NCBI GenBank assembly: GCA_031550435.1
Contig: JAVBOO010000046.1
Location: 1-14,322 of the forward strand
Source of the DNA: JAVBOO01 sp031550435
GTDB taxonomy: Bacteria > Bacillota > Clostridia > Lachnospirales > WRAX01
Length of the DNA stretch: 14,322 nucleotides
Reading direction: 5' to 3'
Shown: positions 7,601 through 14,322 of the stretch, piece after piece
How the letters are laid out: every line of letters starts with the position of its first letter
Numbering within the stretch: position 1 is the stretch's first letter
The notes under the pieces: generated by a model
Told to the model about the DNA's origin: nothing
The model's input: only the letters and a program-made list of their open reading frames with translations
Databases searched by the model: none
Program-made: the position numbers and the translations under genes

Positions 7601-7972
7601 GGGATGCCGATAAGTGTCGTTGCTCTGGTCGGCCTGGTTATTCTTGCCGGTGTCGTTGTTAATAACGGCATAGTATTCGTTGACTACGCAAACCGGCTCA
7701 TACAAGGCGGAATGTCACAACGCGAAGCACTTGTCATGACAGGCAAAACCCGTATGCGTCCCATTATAATGACGGCTCTGACGACAATTATCGCCATGTC
7801 GACCATGTCAGTCGGCATGGGCACCGGTACAGCAATGGTTCAACCCATGGCTGTTACGTCTATAGGTGGCCTTGCCTATGCAACGTTTATGACGCTTTTC
7901 GTCGTTCCAGTAATTTATGATTTGCTGCACCGCAAGGGCAAAAAAGCTGTGTCGGCAGGTGAAAAGCTATAG
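4670..7972 (+). CDS. RND-family efflux transporter (AcrB/HAE-like)
   Basis: An 1100-residue inner-membrane pump of the resistance-nodulation-division superfamily, expected to export hydrophobic compounds using the proton gradient. It has the duplicated RND layout: TM1 at about 10-30, a large extracytoplasmic domain, TM2-6 at about 410-565, TM7 near 600-615, a second loop and TM8-12 at about 930-1085. Signatures include DLMPNINIP, YPGASPEQVE and, in TM4, GMLVDNSIVVIEN. TM4 has D480 followed by N481, where AcrB has D407-D408. In TM10, N998-N999 (GVVVNNGIVFVDYAN) occupies the place of AcrB K940. An extra stretch of about 80 residues (about 195-280, alanine-rich and probably partly helical) interrupts the first porter domain. 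No HlyD-type adaptor or TolC partner is nearby, consistent with a monoderm host. GAGAGGTG precedes the ATG. TetR control is likely through the operator at 4632-4647. Confidence 0.93.
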   Translation: MLSSFSVKKPYTVIVAVIAIIIIGVVSLQNMTTDLMPNINIPYAVVITTYPGASPEQVELGATRPVEQAVSSLNNIKNVRSVSRENMSLVILEFNDGTNMDSVSVEMRENLDRITNYLPDGVSSPMIMKLNPSMMPVMVISADMSGKDVQSVSRLVEDKIVPGLESVEGVASSNLSGLVDNQINVIIRREMVDSVNKSISDAVAAQKAKAEKAFTAAAAQISAELLTSGKAVPGTEPGVLVDAQTGSVIDIAAMTMEKLGLVNMPAQSAAPTDFSVSVDMIKGLLTGQNFSMPAGYTTEDNIEYLVRAGSKLDSIDDLKNLLVAEIPLEGVEPIHLNDVAEVIVTDNSSESYNRLNGNPSVTITLQKQTEYSTADVAKRVRDKMDSLMESNEGLHLVALMDQGVYVDMIVNSVFMNLLVGGGLAIIVLILFLRDLRPTFVIALSIPISLVSALILMYFSGVTLNIISMSGLALGVGMLVDNSIVVIENIYRLRSDGKNAKEAAIYGAREVAGAITASTLTTVAVFLPIVFVKGIAKDLFTDMGLTIAYSLLASLAIALTLVPMAMAGALRNGDAKKHRFMEFVQAKYGKILELCLRYKPLVLLVSVGLLVLSTWGILRNGTQFIPAIDTEQLSVGFTVSEGSSVEDLSAAADDIMKRIAEIPEVKTVGAMSGNAMGVLAGGTQGGSSQSVTFYVMLDEKRNRSNTEIADDITARTADINGKLSVSGSDNSMTMLTGDPISVNIMGPDLDKLSELARQVKTAIEGVKGTTELTTSADGGAKEMRIVVNRDKAIVNQLTAAQVYMQVSAVLADSTAAASITFDGIDYDIYVKSGEVQKPAPDELADIVITTPAGKALKVSDVAEVVEGFSSNSVNHNSGQRYVSVTGQLEEGYNVGLVNEEIDKALKNIEVPTGYTVSKSGESETIASTFKDLYLLLGLSIVLIYLIMVAQFQSLLSPFIVMFTIPLAFTGAFLALLIGGMPISVVALVGLVILAGVVVNNGIVFVDYANRLIQGGMSQREALVMTGKTRMRPIIMTALTTIIAMSTMSVGMGTGTAMVQPMAVTSIGGLAYATFMTLFVVPVIYDLLHRKGKKAVSAGEKL

Positions 7973-7992
7973 GAAAGAAAGAAGAAATCTGT

Positions 7993-8553
7993 TTGGCGGC
8001 AAAAAGGTTGATTTTCGGCGGGGTACAGCTTTCAGATATCAAAGTCGCGGATATAGCCGCCGAGGCAGGAATCGGCAAGGGTACAATTTACGAGTACTTC
8101 AGCTCCAGAGACCATATTTTCAACGAATTACTGCTTTATGAGTTTTCAATAATCAAAGACAGCTTTAAGCTCATACTGGAAAAGAAAATCGGCTTTAAAG
8201 AAAAACTGTACGAATTGCTCGTAATCGCTTCGGCAAAATCCGGAGAAACAAAGCTGCTTTTAGATGCATTTGCGGAGTCGGGGGGAATCTCACGCAAGAC
8301 CGATACAATCATGTTTTGCGGCAACTCCCTGACCGAGCTTGCAAAGAGGCTGCTAAAAGACGCCGAGGAAGAGGGCTGTATCCCGATTCAGAACAACGAT
8401 TTTTCATGGCGCTGCGCTTTTACGCACGGCATTGTTTCGGTTTTGATCTACGGAAACGGGCCGCATCTGCTCCCCGGATACACAAAGGAGCAGGCGTTTA
8501 TGAAAATAGTAAACGAAGTAGTGATGTTACTCTCTTCCGGTGAAAAAAGTTGA
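7993..8553 (+). CDS. TetR-family repressor, probable RND pump regulator
   Basis: A TetR/AcrR-type protein. The helix-turn-helix is at residues 16-36 (IKVADIAAEAGIGKGTIYEYF), followed by a helical ligand domain that shows no close family resemblance to me. The TTG start at 7993 gives 186 residues but removes most of helix 1. The same frame continues upstream to a TGA at 7960-7962 and encodes KKEEICLAAKRLI, exactly the expected TetR helix 1. That stretch has no ATG, GTG or extra TTG, and only an ATA at 7969-7971 that overlaps the pump's TAG stop. The true start is therefore uncertain and may depend on coupling to the pump gene. It is co-transcribed with the pump and probably represses it through the palindrome at 4632-4647. 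Confidence 0.88.
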   Translation: MAAKRLIFGGVQLSDIKVADIAAEAGIGKGTIYEYFSSRDHIFNELLLYEFSIIKDSFKLILEKKIGFKEKLYELLVIASAKSGETKLLLDAFAESGGISRKTDTIMFCGNSLTELAKRLLKDAEEEGCIPIQNNDFSWRCAFTHGIVSVLIYGNGPHLLPGYTKEQAFMKIVNEVVMLLSSGEKS

Positions 8554-8617
8554 AAGCGGGCAGGACATCTTGTTTATTAGACTTCATGAACGACTGTAAC
8601 CGCACTTGATAAAAATC

Positions 8618-8657
8618 AATGAGCCTGCGCAAACCTTTGTCTGCGCAGGCTCATTTT
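8618..8657. terminator. Bidirectional intrinsic terminator between TetR and protease genes
   Basis: A perfect 14-bp stem (8618-8631 with 8642-8655, core GAGCCTGCGC) closes a 10-base loop. TTTT follows on the plus strand, and on the minus strand the stem is followed by TGATTTTTA. It can end both the plus-strand RND/TetR transcript and the minus-strand protease transcript, which converge here. Confidence 0.85.
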
Positions 8658-8685
8658 GTACTGCCTTAATTTATTGCGGTTGCCG

Positions 8686-11600
8686 TTATTTCAGCACTTC
8701 GCCTTTATAGTTGAAGTACCACGAGCTCATTGAGTATAAACCTCTGAAGTATTTGAATTCAAGCACTTTGCCGGGTACATACGGCGTACCTATAACAAAG
8801 TAACCGCTGTGAGGTATACAGTCAAGCTTAAGACCGTTCCAATAAGCTTCAACAGGTAATGTCTCAAAGAACTGGGGAGTTCCGAAGTTTACAACAACTT
8901 GATTTGTTTCCTCATCAGGAATCATTTCGGGAACAGAGATGTCTACATAGGGTTTTACTTCCATAAGCCCGCCTATGCCTTCCTTACCGTTAACCGTTAA
9001 TACCAAGTCGTATGTTCCGGGTTGAGGCATCTCATCGATATAGACATAATTCTTGCCTCGTTTAAGCTTCTGGTCGGGTACTTCAACGAAGTCTCCCGTT
9101 GCTCTTCTCCTTATCTTGAAAGCAATGTCCGCACCTTCAAGAGCAGTTCCTTCCAGATCAATTTCCATTATATCGGGAAGTGAAGCGGTATGCTGTGTCG
9201 AATTGGTAACCATAAATATTGTAGGTACCGCAGGCTGCAAACTGAGAGTTATACTTGTCCTATTCTTAGCGTAGTCATATACATCGATTACAACATGTTT
9301 CTCAAGTTCTTTGACGCTGCCGTAAAACTCCACAAACTCAGTGATATCAACAGAGCCGTTTGTTGTATCTTCATACGTACTGTATGTACTGTATCCCGAA
9401 AGAAGTATACGTCTCAAAATATTGAAATCAACTCTTACCATAATATCCTTAAGGTAGTGATTGTCTCTTGTACCAAAATCAAGATAATATCTGCCGTTTT
9501 CTTGGGTAATCTCCCAGTTAACGGTCGGCTTGGTTCTGTCGACGAATACTTCGGCGCTCTTTGTCTGAACAGTTCCGTCAGTCAAAGTAACTTTCAGAGT
9601 ATTTGTGTACCAACCCTCGGGAACTTGGGTCGTATAGTCGCCGGGTATGTCATAATTACCGCGCCATACATTACGGTTGAGCAATGAGGTCGCAAGTGCG
9701 CCTGTCGAGGAACTGACGTACGACTTTGTAAAAAACGTCGATCTGGAGTCATTCAAATTGGCGACAATCTCACCCGCGGAATTCGTAATTTCTACCGATG
9801 CCTTTCTGATATTACGAAGAGGTGCTATCACCCATTGGCAATAATCGCCGTTTCCGTCGCTGTTCGGCGAGATAGCCATATGGTCTTTTGGCGCGAAGCG
9901 TCCGGATGCCGCATTGTATCCCAGGTAAGAACTAGGTACGGACGTACCGTCCAAAAGCCCGTCAACAAAGTAGAACGGAACTTCATCCAGAGAATAAACA
10001 TCCTCGTTAGCGATAAGCTTGTCAAGAGCGGGAGCAGCGCCCCAGTCGCCAACAAAGCCCATGAAGGGAATTGAAAGCGAATAGTTTTCGCTAGTATCGG
10101 GAGTAAGATAAACAAAGCCGTTAACAATATAGCCGTACTCAAAAGCAACCATAAGCGCTTCGTGTTCCTCATTGCTGAGACTGAATACCGCAGTAAGAGT
10201 AGCCTTGCCGTTCGGGCTAAGCGTGAGCTTGCCGTCCGTTATAGAGCCCTGCCCCGAAACGGTTATACTGTCATAGCTTCCGTAGTTCTGTGAAAGCAAG
10301 GTGTTGTAATAAAGTGTTGAATCATCGCCTTCAATGTTAAACGGCGTTGTCTTGTCGACAAGCAGTTCACCGCTCAGATCATAAGTCTGAGCCGAGCCGG
10401 TAAGGTTCTCGGCCACGAATTGAACGCTTATGCTGTTAATATCAAGTTCGTCTCCGAGCTCTACTTTTGCCTTTTTGTCAAGCACATTGTAGAGAACGGC
10501 TTTGGCGCTGATGGCTCCCTTGAGATCCACAAGACCCGCTCCTTGCGCCGTTGTAGGATAAGTTACCCCGTAGCCGTCTTTAAGAGGCTTCGCCGTACTC
10601 ATCATAAGGGCTTCGACAAGTTCGTTGACCTTAGCGGGGGTAAGTCCGGGGTATGTTTTTTCAACATGCTGTTTGATAAGAGCGGTAGCGGCGGCAATAT
10701 GAGGTGTCGCCATTGATGTTCCGCTCATCATTTTGTAACCGCTGCTTCCCGAAATAACAGTGGGGAAAGTTGAATAAATGCTGTCTCCGGGTGCCGTGAT
10801 TTCCGGTTTAAGCTTAAGATCGTCCGAAACTCCTCTGGATGAGGATTGAACCATCTTATAGCCGTCTTCGGACTCAATAAACGACATATAACTTGTGCTG
10901 AACTTTATCTTGCCGGTTCCCTTCGCAACGAGCGCTTCGCCGTCTGCGTGAGATATCGAGATGCCCGGTATCGGACAACCCGCAAGCTGCATGTTTATGT
11001 AGCCGCCTTCGGTATTGTAAATGATAAAGCCTACAGCTCCGGCGTTAAAAGCGTTGATGCCTTTATCGATAAAGTTGAGATCGCCTCTTTTAATAACCGC
11101 GATCTTGCCGCCCACGTTAATTCCGGTATAGTCGGAGGGATAACCGAGTCCCGGTACGCAAACGAAATCGTATTCTCTGTCATTGAACCTCTGAGATATA
11201 CTCGGAGTATTCGTATCGGAAAATGTTACCTTGTCGGTTCCGTCAACAAGTACATAGCTCGTATACGGGTTCGCGTTAACTATGGACGCGACAGAGATTG
11301 CCGAGTGATCAACACCCGGAGATCCGAGCAGACCGTAATCCACGTTTTTTGCGAAAGGAAGCTGATAGTTGTTAAATCCCTTGGAAGTAAGATAAGCCTT
11401 GCTTCCGTAGCCGACGTTTCCGTCGTTTCCTGCCGCGCAATTAACGGTACAGCCGATATTCTTCGCTTTAACAAAATACTCCGCCAGCTTAAAGCGAGCG
11501 TTTGCCGCATCATCATACACCGCGAAGCCTGAAGCTGCTCCGAGCGACATATTAATGGAGTCCGCGCCGAGTTTTACCGAGTCATCGATACCGGCAAGCA

Positions 11601-12678
11601 ATGCTGCGTCTGTGGATGTTCCGGTTGAAGACGAAAATACTTTCATAGCCATAAGCTGAGCCTTGGGAGCCACGCCTATAACAACGCCTTCGGGGTTAGT
11701 GTTGGCCGCTATGATGCCGGCTACGTGCGTACCGTGCCCGACAAGCTGATCTTGAGGGTCTGTATCGCCGTCTCTGTAGTCATAACCGAAAATAACCTTA
11801 TTGTTCTTTACGCCGTCAGCCGGATTTGTAAGCCTCGGAGTCGTCAGTGTAACGGATTTTATTCTGTCGATCATTTCCTGCTGCGTAATCATGCCGGGGC
11901 TTGAAAGATTGTTGAGCAGCGGATGGGTATAGTCAATGCCCGAGTCGATAACCGAGATAAGCATTCCGTCTCCGTCATAGCTTTGATCCCAGCTGTAAGG
12001 CACGCCTATCATGTCGTTTGAGGATGTGTCGTTAGGCGTATAAGGAGCTTCATATGTAGATGAAATATAAACTTCTTTTACGAGGCTGTTCGATTTAATT
12101 GCCTCGATATCCATATAGCGTACTTCAGCGGCAAAGCCGTTGAAAACCGTGTCGTACCTGAAAAGAATTTCGGCATCCGAATCAATTGAGATAACATCGT
12201 CGATTACCGAAGCCTGTTCGGAATAAAAACTGTTTTGGAAAGCAAGAGCCGATGCGCTCATCGTCTGCACACTGTTAAGCTTGTACTCGGCTGTTGCGAC
12301 TTCTCCGAGAGGCTCTCTGTTCAGTTCTACTATTACCGTTACGATTTCTTCGGGAGCGTAGGTTTGAACCTTTATTGCCTCGAAAGCGCTTAAATCTGCT
12401 CTTCGCGCGCCTTCGCCGCCTAAAATTATTGTATCCGGTGTCACGCAGTCAGGATCAAGCGGGTCAAAGCCCGGAGCGTACGGAGTTTCACTGTCGCTCG
12501 AAGTTGCCTCGGGTATATTAACGGCTTCTGTCACAGACATTCGCTGACCGTCTACCATTATTTCTTTTGTTACCGATTCATATTGCCCCGCAATAGCGTT
12601 TGAGGGGCTTAATACCGCAAGCGAACCAACAGTCATAACTGTGGCGAGACAAACGGCTGCCAATTTTTTAAATAACAT
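8686..12678 (-). CDS. Secreted S8 subtilase, lactocepin/C5a-peptidase-like
   Basis: A 1330-residue exported serine protease. A signal peptide (MLFKKLAAVCLATVMTVG, probable cut after NAIA near residue 30) is followed by an I9-like propeptide (about 90-205). The catalytic domain has D245 (VIDSGID), H315 (GHGTHVAG), oxyanion N418 (AAGNDG) and S655 (SGTSMATPH), so the triad is complete. A PA domain is inserted between His and Ser at about 475-600 (GKIAVIKRGDLNFIDKG). After it come an Fn3-like domain (about 725-880), an Ig/FlgD-like domain starting at ISPNSDGNGDY (about 935-1065) and further beta domains to the end. No LPxTG motif, S-layer repeat or C-terminal membrane helix is visible, so it is probably released or held by another protein. 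It degrades extracellular proteins, probably for peptide nutrition (inference). AAGGAGGAG precedes the ATG. The gene starts 16 bases after the cohesin-like/BIG2 gene, so they form an operon. Confidence 0.95.
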   Translation of the reverse strand: MLFKKLAAVCLATVMTVGSLAVLSPSNAIAGQYESVTKEIMVDGQRMSVTEAVNIPEATSSDSETPYAPGFDPLDPDCVTPDTIILGGEGARRADLSAFEAIKVQTYAPEEIVTVIVELNREPLGEVATAEYKLNSVQTMSASALAFQNSFYSEQASVIDDVISIDSDAEILFRYDTVFNGFAAEVRYMDIEAIKSNSLVKEVYISSTYEAPYTPNDTSSNDMIGVPYSWDQSYDGDGMLISVIDSGIDYTHPLLNNLSSPGMITQQEMIDRIKSVTLTTPRLTNPADGVKNNKVIFGYDYRDGDTDPQDQLVGHGTHVAGIIAANTNPEGVVIGVAPKAQLMAMKVFSSSTGTSTDAALLAGIDDSVKLGADSINMSLGAASGFAVYDDAANARFKLAEYFVKAKNIGCTVNCAAGNDGNVGYGSKAYLTSKGFNNYQLPFAKNVDYGLLGSPGVDHSAISVASIVNANPYTSYVLVDGTDKVTFSDTNTPSISQRFNDREYDFVCVPGLGYPSDYTGINVGGKIAVIKRGDLNFIDKGINAFNAGAVGFIIYNTEGGYINMQLAGCPIPGISISHADGEALVAKGTGKIKFSTSYMSFIESEDGYKMVQSSSRGVSDDLKLKPEITAPGDSIYSTFPTVISGSSGYKMMSGTSMATPHIAAATALIKQHVEKTYPGLTPAKVNELVEALMMSTAKPLKDGYGVTYPTTAQGAGLVDLKGAISAKAVLYNVLDKKAKVELGDELDINSISVQFVAENLTGSAQTYDLSGELLVDKTTPFNIEGDDSTLYYNTLLSQNYGSYDSITVSGQGSITDGKLTLSPNGKATLTAVFSLSNEEHEALMVAFEYGYIVNGFVYLTPDTSENYSLSIPFMGFVGDWGAAPALDKLIANEDVYSLDEVPFYFVDGLLDGTSVPSSYLGYNAASGRFAPKDHMAISPNSDGNGDYCQWVIAPLRNIRKASVEITNSAGEIVANLNDSRSTFFTKSYVSSSTGALATSLLNRNVWRGNYDIPGDYTTQVPEGWYTNTLKVTLTDGTVQTKSAEVFVDRTKPTVNWEITQENGRYYLDFGTRDNHYLKDIMVRVDFNILRRILLSGYSTYSTYEDTTNGSVDITEFVEFYGSVKELEKHVVIDVYDYAKNRTSITLSLQPAVPTIFMVTNSTQHTASLPDIMEIDLEGTALEGADIAFKIRRRATGDFVEVPDQKLKRGKNYVYIDEMPQPGTYDLVLTVNGKEGIGGLMEVKPYVDISVPEMIPDEETNQVVVNFGTPQFFETLPVEAYWNGLKLDCIPHSGYFVIGTPYVPGKVLEFKYFRGLYSMSSWYFNYKGEVLK

Positions 12679-12694
12679 GTCTCTCTCCTCCTTA

Positions 12695-13504
12695 TCAGTT
12701 AGTAACTTTTACGGCTGCGGTTGCTGCGAATCCTCCGTCAACCGTAGTTGCCGTTACGACTGCCGTGCCTGCGCCGACTGCTTTGTATTCGCCCGTTTCA
12801 GGGTTAACGGTTATAATTTTCGGGTTGCTGCTTATCCATGTAACCTGCTTGTTAACCGCATTTTCGGGAAGAACAGTCGCGGTAAATGTACCTGTTGCTC
12901 CTTTTTTCATGCTTGTTAACGCACTCGCGTTAATTTTAACGCCGGTTGCGTGCGGTCCGACGGGAACAGTTGCCGTCGCGGTTTCAAACGTTCCGCGGTA
13001 GTTTGTATAGTTCGCGTCTTTGACAAAAAGCTTATCGGCAGTTACGGTTACACCGTTCATAGAGTTTGAGAGTAGCCTGAATCTTACAGTCGCGACATAT
13101 TCGTAGCTGCCTTTGCCCGCGTTAAAAGGATCCTGCCTTTTCGCGATTGCCATTACTTGTATGTATTCCGCGCTGCCGCTTTCGTCCGCAGGCCCGGTCA
13201 TATACGAAAACGAGCTGGCCGTTATCTTGTCCGCATAGCCCACTGTCTCGATATATTCAACTTCATCGGGATTATAGATTAAACGATTTGCAATAACATG
13301 TCCGTTATTTACGTCCTTGACAGATAATTTGTAGTCCACATAAATATTTTCGCTGCCGTTGTTTTCTCTGTAAATAAACGGCGTGACCGCTTCAAGTTTT
13401 CCTATGGGTTTGTTTGTTTCGTTTGCCGTTGCTCCGATCGACGGTACTAACATCGCCGATACAATCATTAGTACGGCAAGCATACATGCTAAGTACTTCT
13501 TCAT
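12695..13504 (-). CDS. Secreted protein with cohesin-like and BIG2 domains
   Basis: A 269-residue exported protein. I start it at the ATG at 13504 (MKKYLACMLAVLMIVSAM) because AAAGGAGG lies 9 bases before it. The in-frame ATG seven codons earlier (13525) sits upstream of and overlaps that ribosome site. The signal peptide ends near residue 26 (GATA). Residues about 34-180 look like a cohesin-type beta domain (IYVDYKLSVKDVNNG, then YNPDEVEYIE and YEYVATVRFRLLS). Residues about 185-269 are a BIG2 Ig-like domain (VTWISSNPKIITVNPETG, AGTAVVTATTVDGG). There is no catalytic motif, so it is probably a surface or matrix binding protein. It is the first gene of the operon with the subtilase and may dock, retain or chaperone it (inference). 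It ends with the BIG2 domain and has no anchor of its own. Confidence 0.8.
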   Translation of the reverse strand: MKKYLACMLAVLMIVSAMLVPSIGATANETNKPIGKLEAVTPFIYRENNGSENIYVDYKLSVKDVNNGHVIANRLIYNPDEVEYIETVGYADKITASSFSYMTGPADESGSAEYIQVMAIAKRQDPFNAGKGSYEYVATVRFRLLSNSMNGVTVTADKLFVKDANYTNYRGTFETATATVPVGPHATGVKINASALTSMKKGATGTFTATVLPENAVNKQVTWISSNPKIITVNPETGEYKAVGAGTAVVTATTVDGGFAATAAVKVTN

Positions 13505-13791
13505 TTCAAAAGGCCTCCTTTGCATTATAGGCTGATTTGACAGCCAAGTTTGTTTCCGGATTCACCGCTAAGACATGACTGTCAGTGAATAACCAAAACA
13601 TTACATTGTTGTTATTTGTTTTTACGCCCTCTACCTCCTCGTTTATTTGCCCTTTCCCGGCCTCGGACCGCAGCCGAACAAGCTGTGCCGCATTTGAAAA
13701 CGGTGCATAAACCTTACCGCCCGCCCGCTTTAATCCAAATATTTCTAATTTTGGATAATTAAGTCGTTACACGGCCGAAAATGTGGGTGTA
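13505..13791 (-). ncRNA. Long structured 5' leader of the secreted-protein operon
   Basis: The promoter at 13798-13826 predicts a leader of about 287 bases. It contains ATCCAAA/TTTGGAT (13733-13756), CAGC-TTGTTCG-GCTG (about 13671-13685), ATTCAC/GTGAAT (13560-13590) enclosing GACA-GTCA-TGTC, and GGCTG-ATTTGA-CAGCC (13530-13545) just before the ribosome site. A possible 21-codon reading frame (MHRFQMRHSLFG start) begins near 13708 behind a weak AAGG. I compared it by eye with c-di-GMP-I and II, ydaO and cobalamin motifs and found no match. It may be an unrecognised regulatory leader. Confidence 0.4.
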
Positions 13792-13811
13792 TGTAGAATT
13801 ATACATCTACA
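13792..13811. promoter_or_regulatory. Operator-like inverted repeat over the -10 box
   Basis: TGTAGA (13792-13797) and TCTACA (13806-13811) are perfect 6-bp arms that flank the -10 box of the promoter at 13798-13826. A protein bound here would occlude the promoter. A strong promoter with an operator at -10 is the usual form for repression. No candidate repressor gene is adjacent. Confidence 0.45.
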
Positions 13812-13826
13812 GAGCAGACATGTCAA
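13798..13826 (-). promoter_or_regulatory. Consensus promoter of the cohesin-like/subtilase operon
   Basis: On the minus strand TTGACA (13826-13821), exactly 17 bases, and TATAAT (13803-13798) form a perfect consensus sigma-A promoter. The predicted start is near 13791. A nearer TATAAT at 13529-13524 has no -35 box and would start inside the ribosome site, so I favour the distal promoter. Confidence 0.75.
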
Positions 13827-14246
13827 TTTATTTAAATGCATTTATCCTCAATAATGTAACACTTTACTTTTTGAAAATCTGTCATATTGCAAGCTTTTCA
13901 CACATGCTGTAAATTAAAATATACCCAAGCGCGATAATTCAAGGCATTTGCGCATCGGCTTAAGTTGCATTAAAAGTGAATATTTAAATTTTCTGACCAT
14001 TCACACAAATTGACGGTCAGGAATTAAAAGTTTTGCCCGGTTACACGCCTGGTATTGGCGCGAAAGGCACATATGTGCCAAAAAAGCAAAAAAACGCTGC
14101 GTTTTATCACGCCATAAATACAACCCGGTTAGTTCCGCGTTCGAGCAAGCTTCAATTATTTTGAGTTCGGGGATTTATTACACTATGTCAATAATTTATA
14201 AAAATTTCATAGTATGACAGATAATAAACGCATAAAAATTTCAGTC
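13827..14246. other. AT-rich stretch with no gene seen
   Basis: I find no credible reading frame here on either strand. It is AT-rich and holds several short inverted repeats: CTGACC/GGTCAG (13993-13998 with 14015-14020), ACTATG/CATAGT (14182-14187 with 14208-14213) and AAAACG-CTG-CGTTTT near 14092-14106. The clearest is a perfect 14-bp palindrome, GGCACATATGTGCC, at 14066-14079. It may hold regulatory sites for the secreted-protein operon. Confidence 0.5.
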
Positions 14247-14285
14247 AAAAAGGGGACGATTGGGGGCTACTCGCCCCCAAACCCC
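14247..14285 (-). terminator. Strong terminator for a gene beyond the right edge
   Basis: TTGGGGGC (14260-14267) pairs with GCCCCCAA (14273-14280) around a 5-base loop, and the outer GGGG (14252-14255) can pair with CCCC (14282-14285). On the minus strand the stem ends in CCCC followed directly by TTTTT (14251-14247). This is a typical intrinsic terminator for a minus-strand gene whose end lies outside the window. It could also be a mobile palindromic element. Confidence 0.6.
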
Positions 14286-14322
14286 TCGGCCTCTGAATTA
14301 AAGTGAAATAAAACGGGTAAGA

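Noticed and set aside
10846..11532. 228-codon plus-strand frame
   Set aside because: It is antisense to the subtilase catalytic and PA domains, which are clearly coding. Its composition is that of a complementary-strand shadow.
13505..13525. Seven-codon longer start for the cohesin-like/BIG2 gene
   Set aside because: That ATG is placed before and overlaps the AAAGGAGG ribosome site, and it would put charged residues MQRRPFE ahead of a normal signal peptide that begins MKKYLACML.
13524..13529. TATAAT as the main -10 box of the secreted operon
   Set aside because: No -35 box is present at 16-18 bases and transcription would begin inside the ribosome site. The consensus promoter at 13798-13826 is much better.
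13560..13710. Known riboswitch in the leader
   Set aside because: I looked for the conserved cores of c-di-GMP-I and II, ydaO-type and cobalamin riboswitches and none can be read in the sequence. It is left as an unassigned structured leader.
1..14322. CRISPR array, tRNA, rRNA, toxin-antitoxin or phage genes
   Set aside because: No regularly spaced direct repeats, no cloverleaf-like sequence, no rRNA-like stretch and no small paired genes or phage structural proteins are evident on either strand.

Overview
The window looks like chromosomal DNA from a strictly or mainly anaerobic, monoderm member of the Firmicutes, most likely class Clostridia (inference). The signs are strong AGGAGG-type ribosome sites, a class I hybrid cluster protein, an RND pump with no adaptor or outer-membrane partner beside it, and a secreted lactocepin-like subtilase. 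I find no tRNA, rRNA or CRISPR array. Seven complete protein genes and one partial gene are supported, with two RND/TetR genes in addition, giving eight complete genes in all.

Left edge (1-872): the first 25 codons of a probable transposase run off the window on the minus strand. Just beside it is a minus-strand gene for a two-domain DUF1801-DUF5655 protein with its own good promoter.

Nitrosative-stress module (about 1141-4454): a Crp/Fnr-type regulator on the plus strand is divergent from a minus-strand pair, a ferredoxin-like Fe-S protein followed by the hybrid cluster protein Hcp, which ends at a hairpin terminator. The shared promoter region holds back-to-back TATACT -10 boxes. It also holds a GTG-N8-CAC inverted repeat centred exactly at -41.5 of the Fe-S/hcp promoter and just downstream of the regulator's own start site. 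This is the layout expected for activation of hcp and autorepression. A palindrome-rich 160-base spacer separates the Fe-S gene from hcp.

Efflux module (about 4590-8660): an 1100-residue RND transporter is followed at once by a TetR regulator. The promoter has an extended -10 box, a 16-bp TetR-type palindrome over the start site, and a separate 22-bp perfect palindrome just upstream. The TetR gene has no normal start codon in the expected place. A strong bidirectional terminator closes the module.

Secretion module (8686 to about 13826, minus strand): a consensus TTGACA-17-TATAAT promoter, overlapped by an inverted repeat, drives a roughly 287-nt structured leader. Two secreted-protein genes follow: a small cohesin-like plus BIG2 protein, then a 1330-residue S8 subtilase with a PA insert and C-terminal beta domains but no visible wall anchor. 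The far right (13827-14322) is AT-rich and apparently non-coding, with a strong minus-strand terminator for a gene outside the window.

No clearly new defence or mobile system is visible. The best leads are regulatory: the hcp operator geometry, the double palindrome at the RND promoter, the TetR start anomaly and the long leader of the secreted pair.
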